A DNA stretch of 18,964 nt. Source: JAAXTX01 sp035560715. Lineage in GTDB: Bacteria > Patescibacteriota > Minisyncoccia > Moranbacterales > UBA1568. Positions 1-6,952 of this stretch are shown one piece after another. The notes below the pieces were generated by a model. The model saw only the letters and a list, made by a program, of their open reading frames with translations. It had not been told where the DNA came from and made no database searches. Position numbers and translations under genes: made by a program. Location: the NCBI GenBank assembly GCA_035560715.1, contig DATMYW010000015.1, forward strand, positions 1 through 18,964, read 5' to 3'. How positions within the stretch are numbered: position 1 is the stretch's first letter; each line of letters starts with the position of its first letter.

Positions 1-147
<147 letters not shown>

Positions 148-148
148 C

Positions 149-197
149 GGATGTGCGACCCGAGGGTCGACACATCCTGCGAAACCCGAGGGCTTCG
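149..197 (-). promoter_or_regulatory. Two hairpins in the 16S rRNA leader
   Basis: Hairpin A pairs 149-155 with 171-177 and 156-161 with 164-169, leaving one bulged base at 170; it ends only a few bases before the mature 16S 5' end. Hairpin B pairs 180-187 with 190-197 and includes one G-U pair. Both share the core CCCTCGGGT at the tip on the transcribed strand. They could guide pre-16S processing locally, whereas the usual processing stem pairs the leader with the 3' trailer, which is not in this window. The function is inferred. Confidence 0.5.
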
Positions 198-327
198 TTA
201 CCGACTTGATCCTTCTCAAAGAAATATAAAGGACCAACCACAAAAAATTGCGATTGTCCGAGTTGTGAATGTTCATTCGCGGGAATAAAAAAAGAAACAC
301 CGACTTCTTTTCCTGAACCGCTTTCCC

Positions 328-356
328 AGTATAGGGAGCGAATCCAATACTGTCAA
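328..356 (-). promoter_or_regulatory. rRNA operon promoter
   Basis: On the minus strand TTGACA (356-351), a 17-base spacer and TATACT (333-328) form a near-consensus housekeeping promoter, with transcription expected to start near 321. This leaves a leader of about 175 nt before 16S. The bases upstream of the -35 (357 onward) are GC-rich rather than an A/T-tract UP element, unlike classical rRNA promoters. Confidence 0.9.
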
Positions 357-394
357 GGGCGAAGGCTCCGGGACGCCAACTCCGCTAATGACCA

Positions 395-413
395 GAATTA
401 TCGGCTCCGATAA
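395..413 (-). terminator. Weak hairpin after the membrane-protein gene
   Basis: Positions 398-404 and 407-413 are a perfect 7-base inverted repeat (TTATCGG/CCGATAA) lying 3 bases past the stop codon of the upstream leftward gene. The T tail is poor (TTCT), so termination may be inefficient and transcripts may run on into the rRNA promoter region. Confidence 0.35.
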
Positions 414-416
414 GCC

Positions 417-917
417 CTATTTCGAACGTCTGTTTAGAAGCAAGAGCACCAGGAGCGGAACGACCAACCAAATGATTTCCGCAAGCGGAGTACCGAAGTA
501 CTGAAAAGGCACCGGGATCGGGAACGCTTCCACCGTCTTCTTCGGAAAGAGGGTTACCAGGACGCTCGTGACCATGCCAGTTACCACGATACCGGTCACG
601 ATGACACGCCATAGCACATCCTGCGGCAGGGACGGGACATGAATCTCGAAGAGCGATCGATCAAGGAGCGTCAGGACGACAAGGAGCGCGACGAACAGCC
701 ACGCCCCGGAGAGCGGAAAGTCCTTCGGAAGGACGTCGACGGACGCGTTCGTGAACACGAGCGCCGCATAGACGCTCATGACCACGTTCACGAGACGGTT
801 GCGACCGAGCAGGAATCCGATGCCGGTACCGGCCGACACGAACAGGACCGTGAAGACGATCAGGCCGGCCACTTCCCTCGAAACGGTCGAGGGGAAAAGG
901 GATAAGATGGAGTTCAT
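417..917 (-). CDS. Polytopic membrane protein of unknown function (166 aa)
   Basis: I do not recognise the family. Hydropathy by eye gives about five hydrophobic stretches, near residues 15-38, 43-56, 68-87, 102-125 and 145-162, separated by short loops with few charged residues, so it is an integral inner-membrane protein. It ends in a short basic tail (NRRSK), probably cytoplasmic. The ATG at 917 follows a 13-14 nt untranslated leader from a clear promoter at 938-966 and has no obvious Shine-Dalgarno sequence. It is transcribed divergently from the PEGA-domain gene and points towards the rRNA promoter. The only downstream structure is a weak hairpin. No catalytic motif is visible, so a specific function cannot be given. 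Confidence 0.85.
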   Translation of the reverse strand: MNSILSLFPSTVSREVAGLIVFTVLFVSAGTGIGFLLGRNRLVNVVMSVYAALVFTNASVDVLPKDFPLSGAWLFVALLVVLTLLDRSLFEIHVPSLPQDVLWRVIVTGIVVTGMVTSVLVTLFPKKTVEAFPIPVPFQYFGTPLAEIIWLVVPLLVLLLLNRRSK

Positions 918-937
918 GTGTTTGTCTCTTTTTCGGC

Positions 938-966
938 ATCATACCATGACCCCTTATGAGCGTCAA
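938..966 (-). promoter_or_regulatory. Promoter of the 166-aa membrane-protein gene
   Basis: Minus strand TTGACG (966-961), a 17-base spacer and TATGAT (943-938). The -10 is preceded by TGG, giving an extended -10 element (TGnTATGAT). The predicted start near 931 leaves about 14 nt of leader. Confidence 0.8.
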
Positions 967-1017
967 AAATTCCCTTCGGAAAGCCTCCGTTCATAGTGTC
1001 GCTTCATGCCGACCCTG

Positions 1018-1026
1018 TGCTATACT
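1018..1026 (+). promoter_or_regulatory. Extended -10 promoter of the PEGA-domain gene
   Basis: TGC-TATACT (TG at 1018-1019, -10 at 1021-1026) is a full extended -10 element. No good -35 hexamer lies 16-18 bases upstream. Transcription would begin near 1033, just before the ATG at 1049, which argues against the longer reading frame that opens at 956. Confidence 0.65.
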
Positions 1027-1048
1027 GGAAACCGAACACCGGACACCT

Positions 1049-2533
1049 ATGGATCTCAACCGCCTGCACATCGTCGTCTTCTGGGTATTTTTCGTTCTGT
1101 TTCTGACGACGGCCGCATCCGTCCTCTTCTTCACCTTCGGCTACCGGTTCAGCTTTCACAGAGGAATCTTCATCTATACGGGATCGATAACGGTCAAGTC
1201 CAATCCCCGTTCGGCCACGGTCTCGCTCGACGGAAATGCGGTTCCCGCGGACATGATCCACAACATCAACCAATCGATTCACGTGACCGGCATCATGCCG
1301 GGAGAACACTTCCTCCGTGTCTCCGCCGACGGCTTTCAATCGTGGGAAAAGAAGGTCGTCGTCCAGAGTGGCATCTCGACTGAATTTTGGAACGTCCTCC
1401 TGCCACGCTCCTCGTACGACCGGGCGCGGGCGGCCGACGGCGATATCGTTCGCGTGTTCCCGTCACCGACGCGAAAATATTTCTCACTCGTCTCGGACAC
1501 GGGAAGTGAGACGACCGTTGCATTCATCGAACGGACCGACAAGACATCGAAACGGGTCTTTTCGAGCAGGACATACCGGTTCGATCCCGAGGACGGGAGG
1601 AATGTAGAATGGGCCAAGAACGAGGACTCGCTGCTTATCCCACTCCGTTCCCGTGCGGACGGGAAGCGCGGTGTCATGATCGTCGACCTGAAGACGGGCA
1701 TCGCGACCGACCTCAAGGACATCGCGGTCGCTCCCGACCCTGAGAATCCCCGCTGGCACCCTGACGACAACGGGACTTTTTTCGTTCTCTCACGCGGATC
1801 CCTCCTCCTCGTCGACCCCGCGGCGACATCATCCGACCGGATCGAGAACGTCGCTGACAACGTATCGGCCTACGACCTGTCCGGTCGCTCCGCGGCAGTC
1901 CTCGACCGAACTTCGGGTATCGTCTCACGCATCACGTTCGGCGGCATCACCGGAACCGACCGCAAGGACATCACGGGCCCGATTCCGGAAGCCGACCGAT
2001 TCTCTGCCCCGTACCTCACCATGTACGATGAGAGGCGCATCGCCGTGTACGACCGTGACGGAGAAGGCTTCCTCTATAATGACGACCTCAAACTCGAGCC
2101 GTCCATCATCCCGCTCGGGACGGGCATTCGGGGAGTGCAGTTTTCCGACGACGGAAAGAAACTGCTTTTCTTCACCGGACACGACATCTCCGTCGTCTTC
2201 ACGAGGGACTGGGACGTTCAGCCGGCACGCAAAGACGGTGACATCCTCCAGATCGCGCGTTTCTCATCCCCGTTGTCGGAGGTACAATGGGCCAAAGACT
2301 ACGAGCACGTTCTCTTCGTGAATGACGGCGAACTCAACCTCGCCGAACTCGACAACCGTGACAGACGCAATATCGCGACAATACTCCCAGCGTCCACATC
2401 GGACATCATCCGACAGGTCGTCACGCTCCCGGCGGAGAACCAGCTCTACGTGCTCTCCGGTCCCGCCCCGACCGGCCACGCGGTCTTCTCCTTCATCTCC
2501 TTTCCCGAACCTATCGGACTCTTCGGACAGTAA
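1049..2533 (+). CDS. PEGA-domain membrane-anchored protein with beta-propeller-like C-terminal region (494 aa)
   Basis: A single hydrophobic helix (residues about 7-30) anchors the protein. It is followed by a PEGA-type beta-sandwich (about 46-118), with 'SNPRSATVSLDG' and 'GIMPGEHFLRVSADGFQSW' matching the family's buried-strand and turn pattern. The remaining 370 residues alternate short hydrophobic strands with polar turns (for example 'FPSPTRKYFSLVSD', 'FSDDGKKLLFFTG', 'EVQWAKDYEHVLFVND'), resembling WD40/TolB-type propeller blades. This anchor-PEGA-propeller arrangement is common in Parcubacteria, and the bulk is probably outside the cytoplasmic membrane. I chose ATG 1049 because the promoter -10 lies at 1021-1026 and the upstream extension would be soluble and precede the anchor. 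PEGA domains are linked to the envelope, but no precise role is known. Confidence 0.85.
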   Translation: MDLNRLHIVVFWVFFVLFLTTAASVLFFTFGYRFSFHRGIFIYTGSITVKSNPRSATVSLDGNAVPADMIHNINQSIHVTGIMPGEHFLRVSADGFQSWEKKVVVQSGISTEFWNVLLPRSSYDRARAADGDIVRVFPSPTRKYFSLVSDTGSETTVAFIERTDKTSKRVFSSRTYRFDPEDGRNVEWAKNEDSLLIPLRSRADGKRGVMIVDLKTGIATDLKDIAVAPDPENPRWHPDDNGTFFVLSRGSLLLVDPAATSSDRIENVADNVSAYDLSGRSAAVLDRTSGIVSRITFGGITGTDRKDITGPIPEADRFSAPYLTMYDERRIAVYDRDGEGFLYNDDLKLEPSIIPLGTGIRGVQFSDDGKKLLFFTGHDISVVFTRDWDVQPARKDGDILQIARFSSPLSEVQWAKDYEHVLFVNDGELNLAELDNRDRRNIATILPASTSDIIRQVVTLPAENQLYVLSGPAPTGHAVFSFISFPEPIGLFGQ

Positions 2534-2617
2534 GGAACGACCGGATAATACCGTCAGGAGTATTTTTCCGCCACGAAAAGAAGCTCAAATAATCGTTTCC
2601 ATCGATCAATGCCTTGA

Positions 2618-2648
2618 AACGAGCATGTGAAGACATGCTCGTTCGTTT
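2618..2648. terminator. Hairpin between convergent genes
   Basis: An 11-bp perfect stem (2618-2628 with 2633-2643) with a 4-base loop lies in the 198-base gap between two convergent genes. T tails are short on both strands (CGTTTAT to the right, GTTTC to the left), so it may be a bidirectional but modest terminator. Nothing else was recognised in 2534-2731. Confidence 0.5.
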
Positions 2649-2731
2649 ATCGTTCGTTCATCTGGAACATTGCCGTCCCGCACACGACGCCGAACGATAC
2701 GGAAGCGACGGCGACCGCCTTTCAAGAGTTC

Positions 2732-3697
2732 TCATCTTCCCTTCAGCTCCCGCTCCAGATTTTCAAGACTGACGGGGCGGACGGGTTCTTTCGATTTCTC
2801 GTTATCGATACGGCTTCCGGTCTGACTTTTTCCGTCAGCGGAGGATTTTTTTTCACTTTCATCGATATGCTGTTCCCGCATCTCCGCATCATCCGATATA
2901 TTCGGAGCCGGATCGTTCCGCGAGACGTCATTTTTCCCAAGTATCGATCGCACCAGGCGTTCGGGATCGCGATTGATCGATTCCAAACGGAAATAGAACC
3001 TTTCCGCGCCGGACGTCAGAGGAACATCCCGATTCCGGCGACAAATCGCATCGAATTCCTGAAGACAGGAGGAGGAAACGTCGGAAACATCCTCAATCAG
3101 TCGCCGTGCACACTCCGTCCCGTCTACACCCTTGGCCCGCGATGCGCGATACTGTCCCAGGATCAACGATAATTCCGTATCAAACTTCCGCGACAGACCA
3201 TACATCTGCCGATCCAGCCTCCCTTGCAAGACATACATCCGCTCCCCGTCATATCGACGAAAGCCCGGGTTCGGAATACGCCCGTAGCCAAGACTGAAAT
3301 TCCCGATATTTACGCTCAGACGGACGTCCGCTTCCGCATCCTTGGACTTCAACGCGGCCGGCATGGAAAGCACCATCGACAAGAGAAGACCTTTCAGGAT
3401 GTTCGACTGACGGCTTGCCTGCGGCCCCTCGAACAGTTGCCTGAGCCTGGAAAGTTTCGGGGTGCCGGAGTCTTTCGGATCCGCCGACTCGCCCGGATTC
3501 CCGTCCGGGGGAATGCAGTCCGCCAAGACATGAAGGCCGTCGAGATATGTCCTCGCGGGAGACACCGCCGATGAAGTCTCGTGACGCTCCGACACGACGC
3601 CCACAGATTCTCCACCGCGGGATTCTCGGGCGCTTATCTCATTCGGATCCAGACTCGACTGAGGAAGTTCGAACCGAAACGTTCCCTTCTCTCCCAT
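2732..3697 (-). CDS. Hypothetical protein with internal hydrophobic helix (321 aa)
   Basis: Not recognised. The first about 95 residues are polar, rich in S, E, G and P, and probably disordered. Residues 100-117 (ILKGLLLSMVLSMPAALK) form one hydrophobic helix followed by KDAEAD, looking like an internal signal-anchor. Next comes a short beta-like stretch (VRLSVNIGNFSLGYGR, 126-140) and then a charged helical region to about 250. The tail (260-321) is again polar. Four cysteines (61, 196, 211, 219) are present without a metal-binding pattern. I chose ATG 3697 because GGAG lies 7 bases upstream and overlaps the stop of the preceding gene (GGAGTAA), which suggests translational coupling. The 39-base longer frame would overlap that gene. 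Confidence 0.75.
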   Translation of the reverse strand: MGEKGTFRFELPQSSLDPNEISARESRGGESVGVVSERHETSSAVSPARTYLDGLHVLADCIPPDGNPGESADPKDSGTPKLSRLRQLFEGPQASRQSNILKGLLLSMVLSMPAALKSKDAEADVRLSVNIGNFSLGYGRIPNPGFRRYDGERMYVLQGRLDRQMYGLSRKFDTELSLILGQYRASRAKGVDGTECARRLIEDVSDVSSSCLQEFDAICRRNRDVPLTSGAERFYFRLESINRDPERLVRSILGKNDVSRNDPAPNISDDAEMREQHIDESEKKSSADGKSQTGSRIDNEKSKEPVRPVSLENLERELKGR

Positions 3698-3701
3698 ACG
3701 A

Positions 3702-3989
3702 TTACTCCGATAATGACTGCTTAAGGCGTTCGGCAAAAAATGATTTCTCCGCAGTCAGAACCTCGTCGAGTTTCTGACGGTCGTTTCCGGCTTCGATTCT
3801 CCGACGCAAATCTCCGGTAAAAAAACGCAACAGGTCATAGTCATCTTCAAAGGACTCGACGAAGGCGCCTCGCATGGACGGATCCGCCTCGGAAAGACGA
3901 CCGGCCCAAAGCGCCCGGTCGTCATCCGATAGTCCGGATGCCGCGAGAATGTCTTCAACTTTTTCCTTACTGTTTTGTTTATTTTCCAT
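3702..3989 (-). CDS. Small acidic helical protein, unknown function (95 aa)
   Basis: Not recognised. The protein is predominantly helical and rich in charged residues (LSDDDRALWAGRL, FEDDYDLLRFF, EKSFFAERLKQSL), with no membrane segment and no cysteines. It is the first gene of a two-gene leftward unit with the 321-aa protein. ATG 3989 is preceded exactly 7 bases upstream by TATAAT within an extended -10 (TGTTATAAT), so transcription would begin at or next to the A of the start codon, giving a leaderless mRNA. Two longer starts (3998 and 4040) would fall inside or upstream of the promoter and are less likely. Any link with its partner is inferred from the operon alone. Confidence 0.75.
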   Translation of the reverse strand: MENKQNSKEKVEDILAASGLSDDDRALWAGRLSEADPSMRGAFVESFEDDYDLLRFFTGDLRRRIEAGNDRQKLDEVLTAEKSFFAERLKQSLSE

Positions 3990-3996
3990 TGCAATC

Positions 3997-4005
3997 ATTA
4001 TAACA
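3997..4005 (-). promoter_or_regulatory. Extended -10 promoter, likely leaderless
   Basis: Minus strand TGT-TATAAT, a perfect -10 hexamer (4002-3997) with an upstream TG (4005-4004). The sequence 17 bases upstream is GTTTTA, a poor -35. Seven bases separate the -10 from ATG 3989, the usual distance to a transcription start. Confidence 0.75.
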
Positions 4006-4131
4006 CATCTCCGACTTTTTAAAACGTACTTTCCGGTCATCGATGGAAATGAAAATACGCGCGCATGATCATTCTGTTCATATTACGAATTACGCTGCCA
4101 CACGGAACGGTATCAGCCGTCAGATACCCGC

Positions 4132-4162
4132 AAGAAAATACCCCGGATCATTCCGGGGTATT
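4132..4162 (-). terminator. Terminator of the infA-rpsI operon
   Basis: An 11-bp perfect stem (4152-4162 with 4137-4147) with a 4-base loop, followed on the minus strand by TTTTCTT. It lies 18 bases past the rpsI stop codon. This is a textbook intrinsic terminator. Confidence 0.9.
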
Positions 4163-4179
4163 CGGTGCCGACAGAATTG

Positions 4180-4632
4180 CTACCGTTTGGACCACTGTGG
4201 CGAGCGACGAGCCTTCTTGAGACCCGGCTTCTTGCGCTCGACCGAGCGCGAATCGCGGGTGAGGAACCCTTCGGCGCGGAGCGGGAGCCGGAGCGCCTCG
4301 TCGTGCTTGAGGAGCGCGCGAGCCACGCCGAGACGGATCGCTTCCGCCTGCGCGTTCACGCCGCCTCCCTTGACCGTGGCCGAGACGACGAAGTCGCCGG
4401 AGAGACCGAGCGCCGAAAGCGGGGCGACGAGGATCGGCTGCAGCGCGACCGGGAAATAGGTCGTGTAGTCCTTGCGATTCACGACGTGCTTGTCGTTCCC
4501 CTTGTCGGGATAGAGCCGCACCTGGGCGACGGCCGTCTTGCGCCGTCCGACCGCATACAGATAGGTCCCGGCGGATGCCTTCGCCTTGGCCGGCTTCTTT
4601 TCCTTCTCGATGATCGCGGTTTTCGTCGCCAT
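4180..4632 (-). CDS. rpsI: 30S ribosomal protein S9 (uS9)
   Basis: uS9 sits in the head of the small subunit and its C-terminal tail reaches the P-site tRNA. The sequence has the family's 'AVGRRKTAVAQVRLYP' start of the globular domain, 'VKGGGVNAQAEAIRLGVARALL' in the middle, and the invariant basic C-terminus ending in SKR. At 150 residues it exceeds the usual about 130 because of a 20-residue Lys/Ala-rich N-terminal extension. It is the last gene of the operon: only 4 bases separate it from the rplM stop, as in the rplM-rpsI pair of most bacteria. A strong terminator follows. Confidence 0.97.
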   Translation of the reverse strand: MATKTAIIEKEKKPAKAKASAGTYLYAVGRRKTAVAQVRLYPDKGNDKHVVNRKDYTTYFPVALQPILVAPLSALGLSGDFVVSATVKGGGVNAQAEAIRLGVARALLKHDEALRLPLRAEGFLTRDSRSVERKKPGLKKARRSPQWSKR

Positions 4633-4636
4633 ACGC

Positions 4637-5041
4637 TTATTCGTGTGTCACATGAATGGTCTCCTCCTTGCGCTCGTCCTTCTTGTACAGGCGGAGCCGG
4701 GTCAGCATCCGGTCACGGAGCTTGTTCTTCGGGAGCATGCCGTAGACCGCCGCATGCAGCACCTTCCGGGAATCCTTCTTCATCTGGTCCTTGAAGGCGA
4801 TGGAACGGATACCTCCCGGATAGCCGCTGAAATGATGATACATCTTGTCTTCGCGCTTGTTGCCAGTGACCTGAAGACCATCGGTGTTGATGACCACGAC
4901 ATAGTCACCGCCGTCGATGTGCGGGGTGTAGTCGACCTTCGTCTTTCCGGAGACGACTCCGGCGATCTCGGTCGCGAGGCGACCCAGGACCTTGCCCTGG
5001 GCGTCGAACAAATGATATTTCCGGTTCACCTGCTGTTTCAT
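4637..5041 (-). CDS. rplM: 50S ribosomal protein L13 (uL13)
   Basis: uL13 is an early-assembly large-subunit protein that binds 23S rRNA. Diagnostic stretches are 'YHLFDAQGKVLGRLAT' near the start, 'YTPHIDGGDYVVVINTDG' and 'AVYGMLPKNKLRDRMLTRLRLY'. The length of 134 aa is slightly below the usual about 142. It lies 16 bases after rplQ and 4 bases before rpsI, consistent with translational coupling. ATG 5041 has a weak upstream AGG-type site (GGGAAGCAACCGT). Confidence 0.97.
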   Translation of the reverse strand: MKQQVNRKYHLFDAQGKVLGRLATEIAGVVSGKTKVDYTPHIDGGDYVVVINTDGLQVTGNKREDKMYHHFSGYPGGIRSIAFKDQMKKDSRKVLHAAVYGMLPKNKLRDRMLTRLRLYKKDERKEETIHVTHE

Positions 5042-5057
5042 ACGGTTGCTTCCCAGG

Positions 5058-5429
5058 TTAGACTACGAATTCGATCACGGCCATCTCGGCTCCGTCGCCC
5101 TTCCTGGCCTCAAGTTTCACGACGCGGGTATAGCCGCTCTCCCGTCCCTCGAACCGGGAAATGAATTCCGGCGAAAGAAGCTTGCTGACCGTCGTGGCCG
5201 GAAGCGTGCGACGAAGTTCGCGGATCGCTGTGACCTTCTTCGTCTCGTCCGCGTTCCCCCTCTTCGCCTTGTTCACGATCGGGTCCACCTTGTCCTTGAG
5301 CTCCTTCGCCTTGGCGAGGGTCGTCTCAATCCGCTCGTGGAGCACGAGGCTCACGAACATGGTGCGGAACAGCGCGCGGCGCTGATTCCGGTTCCGACTC
5401 AAAATGCGTCCCGATTTCCTGTGATTCAT
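5058..5429 (-). CDS. rplQ: 50S ribosomal protein L17 (bL17)
   Basis: bL17 lies near the peptide exit tunnel of the large subunit. The start 'MNHRKSGRILSRNRNQRRALFRTM' matches the family's 'MRHRK.GRKLGR...HR.AL..N' signature, and 'RIETTLAKAKELK' is the conserved helix. The length of 123 aa is normal. It follows rpoA by 22 bases, the classical alpha-operon order, and is followed by rplM-rpsI, which in many bacteria is the next module. Confidence 0.97.
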   Translation of the reverse strand: MNHRKSGRILSRNRNQRRALFRTMFVSLVLHERIETTLAKAKELKDKVDPIVNKAKRGNADETKKVTAIRELRRTLPATTVSKLLSPEFISRFEGRESGYTRVVKLEARKGDGAEMAVIEFVV

Positions 5430-5451
5430 ACGAAAACACCAAATTCAATCT

Positions 5452-6231
5452 TTACTCCGCTGCCGGCTCTTCCTCCTTCTCCTTCTTCGCGGCCTTCTTT
5501 ACGGCCTTCTTCGGCGCCTCGACGGGAGCCTCCTCCTCGATCGCCTCGACGCTGCCGCCGTCCTGGATCGCGGAGAACTGCTTGACCAGGATGTCAACCG
5601 CCTTGCTGAACGCCTCCTCGGGAGCGATGCTTCCATCCGTCACGACCTCTATCGAGACCTTGTCATAGTCCGTGCGTTTCCCGATACGCATGTTCTCGAC
5701 CTCATAGTTCACGCGGCGGACCGGCGTATAGATGGAGTCGAGCGCGATAGTGCCGATCTCGCGTTCCTCCGTTTCGCGATGCTCGACCGGGACATATCCG
5801 ATACCCCTGCCGATCGTAAGTTCCATCTCGAACTCAGCTTTCTTGTCCGTCAGAGTGACGATCGCCTGATCGGGATTCACGATCTCGACCGACGACGGTG
5901 CCTTGATATCACCCGCCTTCACGACGCCCTCCCCCTTCGCCTTGAGAGAGACTTTCACCTCATCGTCTCCATGGAGGCGAAAGCGGAGCTGCTTGAGGTT
6001 GAGGAGGATCTGCACGGCATCCTCGAGCACGCCGGGGATCGCGGTAAACTCGTGTGAGACACCCTTGATCTTGACCGACTGCGCGGCCGCACCTTCGAGC
6101 GACGAGAGAAGAACACGACGAATCGCGTTACCGAGCGTCGCGCCGTATCCCGGATAGCATCCGAGGATCTCGAACTTCGCGACATTGTCCCCGATCGGGG
6201 TGACCTTGGGTTTCTGGGGTACCGGAATCAT
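5452..6231 (-). CDS. rpoA: RNA polymerase alpha subunit lacking the C-terminal domain (259 aa)
   Basis: The alpha subunit dimerises to nucleate RNA polymerase assembly. The complete N-terminal domain is present: 'GYGATLGNAIRRVLLSSL' (dimerisation helix), 'GVLEDAVQILLNLK' and 'RVNYEVENMRIG', with the domain ending near residue 215-220 at 'AVDILVKQFSAI'. The about 65-residue helix-hairpin-helix C-terminal domain that binds UP elements and activators is absent. In its place is a Glu/Ala/Lys tail (APKKAVKKAAKKEKEEEPAAE). The stop is 22 bases before rplQ, leaving no room for a frameshifted domain. ATG 6231 is chosen over the longer frame at 6276 because GGAG lies 8 bases upstream and the family starts there. 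Confidence 0.96.
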   Translation of the reverse strand: MIPVPQKPKVTPIGDNVAKFEILGCYPGYGATLGNAIRRVLLSSLEGAAAQSVKIKGVSHEFTAIPGVLEDAVQILLNLKQLRFRLHGDDEVKVSLKAKGEGVVKAGDIKAPSSVEIVNPDQAIVTLTDKKAEFEMELTIGRGIGYVPVEHRETEEREIGTIALDSIYTPVRRVNYEVENMRIGKRTDYDKVSIEVVTDGSIAPEEAFSKAVDILVKQFSAIQDGGSVEAIEEEAPVEAPKKAVKKAAKKEKEEEPAAE

Positions 6232-6298
6232 AGGTTTTCTCCGAATGCACCGCGGCGCCTGGCGCCGACGGGACATCCTCCTTCGGATTAATTACGGT

Positions 6299-6928
6299 TT
6301 ACTTCGAGTAATACTCGACGACGAGTTGAGCATCGACATTCACTTCGACATCATCGCGACCCGGCAGGGAAACCACTCTCCCTTCAAGCTTCGACGTGTC
6401 CATCTCGAGCCACTTCGGGACATCCTTCTTCCCGGCCAGTTTCTCGGGGAGATCCTTGAAATAGGTCTTGCTTCGCTTTCCCGGCTTCACTGAAATCAGG
6501 TCACCGACACTTACCTCGAACGACGGGATATTCATGCGTCGGCCGTTCACGGTGAAGGAGTTATGCGAGACGAGTTGGCGGGCGAGTGCGCGGGATGGGG
6601 CGAACCCGAGCCGGTAAACCGCGTTATCGAGGCGACGTTCGAGTCGACCGAGCAGTTCGTTTCCGACGATACCCTTGCGGCGACTGGCATCGTCGAAGTG
6701 ACAGCGGAACTGCCGCTCCATAACGCCATACATCCGTTTGATCTTCTGCTTCATAGCCAACTGACGTCCGAACTCGCTTCCCGAGCGGGATGGCTTGGCA
6801 CCGTGTACGCCGGGAGCCGTTGGACGGCGGACCATCGCGCATTTCTGAGAAAGACAGCGATCCCCCTTCAGGAAGAGCTTCTCGCCCGCGCGACGGCAGA
6901 GTCTGCATTTATCCGTGATTCGAGCCAT
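6299..6928 (-). CDS. rpsD: 30S ribosomal protein S4 (uS4), zinc-binding type
   Basis: uS4 nucleates 16S 5'-domain assembly and, in many bacteria, represses its own operon. The N-terminal region has four cysteines (residues 9, 12, 25 and 30) in the CX2C...CX4C arrangement of the zinc-containing C+ form. The S4 RNA-binding domain follows (about 97-160: 'RRLDNAVYRLGFAPSRALARQLVSHNSFTVNG' region). The C-terminus 'VVEYYSK' is typical. The length of 209 aa is normal. It lies between rpsK (24 bases upstream) and rpoA (67 bases downstream), the widest gap inside this operon. Confidence 0.97.
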   Translation of the reverse strand: MARITDKCRLCRRAGEKLFLKGDRCLSQKCAMVRRPTAPGVHGAKPSRSGSEFGRQLAMKQKIKRMYGVMERQFRCHFDDASRRKGIVGNELLGRLERRLDNAVYRLGFAPSRALARQLVSHNSFTVNGRRMNIPSFEVSVGDLISVKPGKRSKTYFKDLPEKLAGKKDVPKWLEMDTSKLEGRVVSLPGRDDVEVNVDAQLVVEYYSK

Positions 6929-6952
6929 ATCGTTTCGCGTTCTTGTCCGTGA

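Noticed and set aside
956..1048. N-terminal extension of the PEGA-domain protein from an upstream ATG
   Set aside because: The promoter -10 (1021-1026) lies inside it, and it would put 31 polar residues before the membrane anchor.
2627..3172. 181-codon frame on the plus strand opposite the 321-aa gene
   Set aside because: The minus-strand frame is longer, has a ribosome-binding site and forms an operon with its neighbour. The plus frame starts inside a terminator-like hairpin.
4165..4794. 209-codon plus-strand frame across rpsI and rplM
   Set aside because: Antisense to two certain ribosomal-protein genes and begins next to their terminator.
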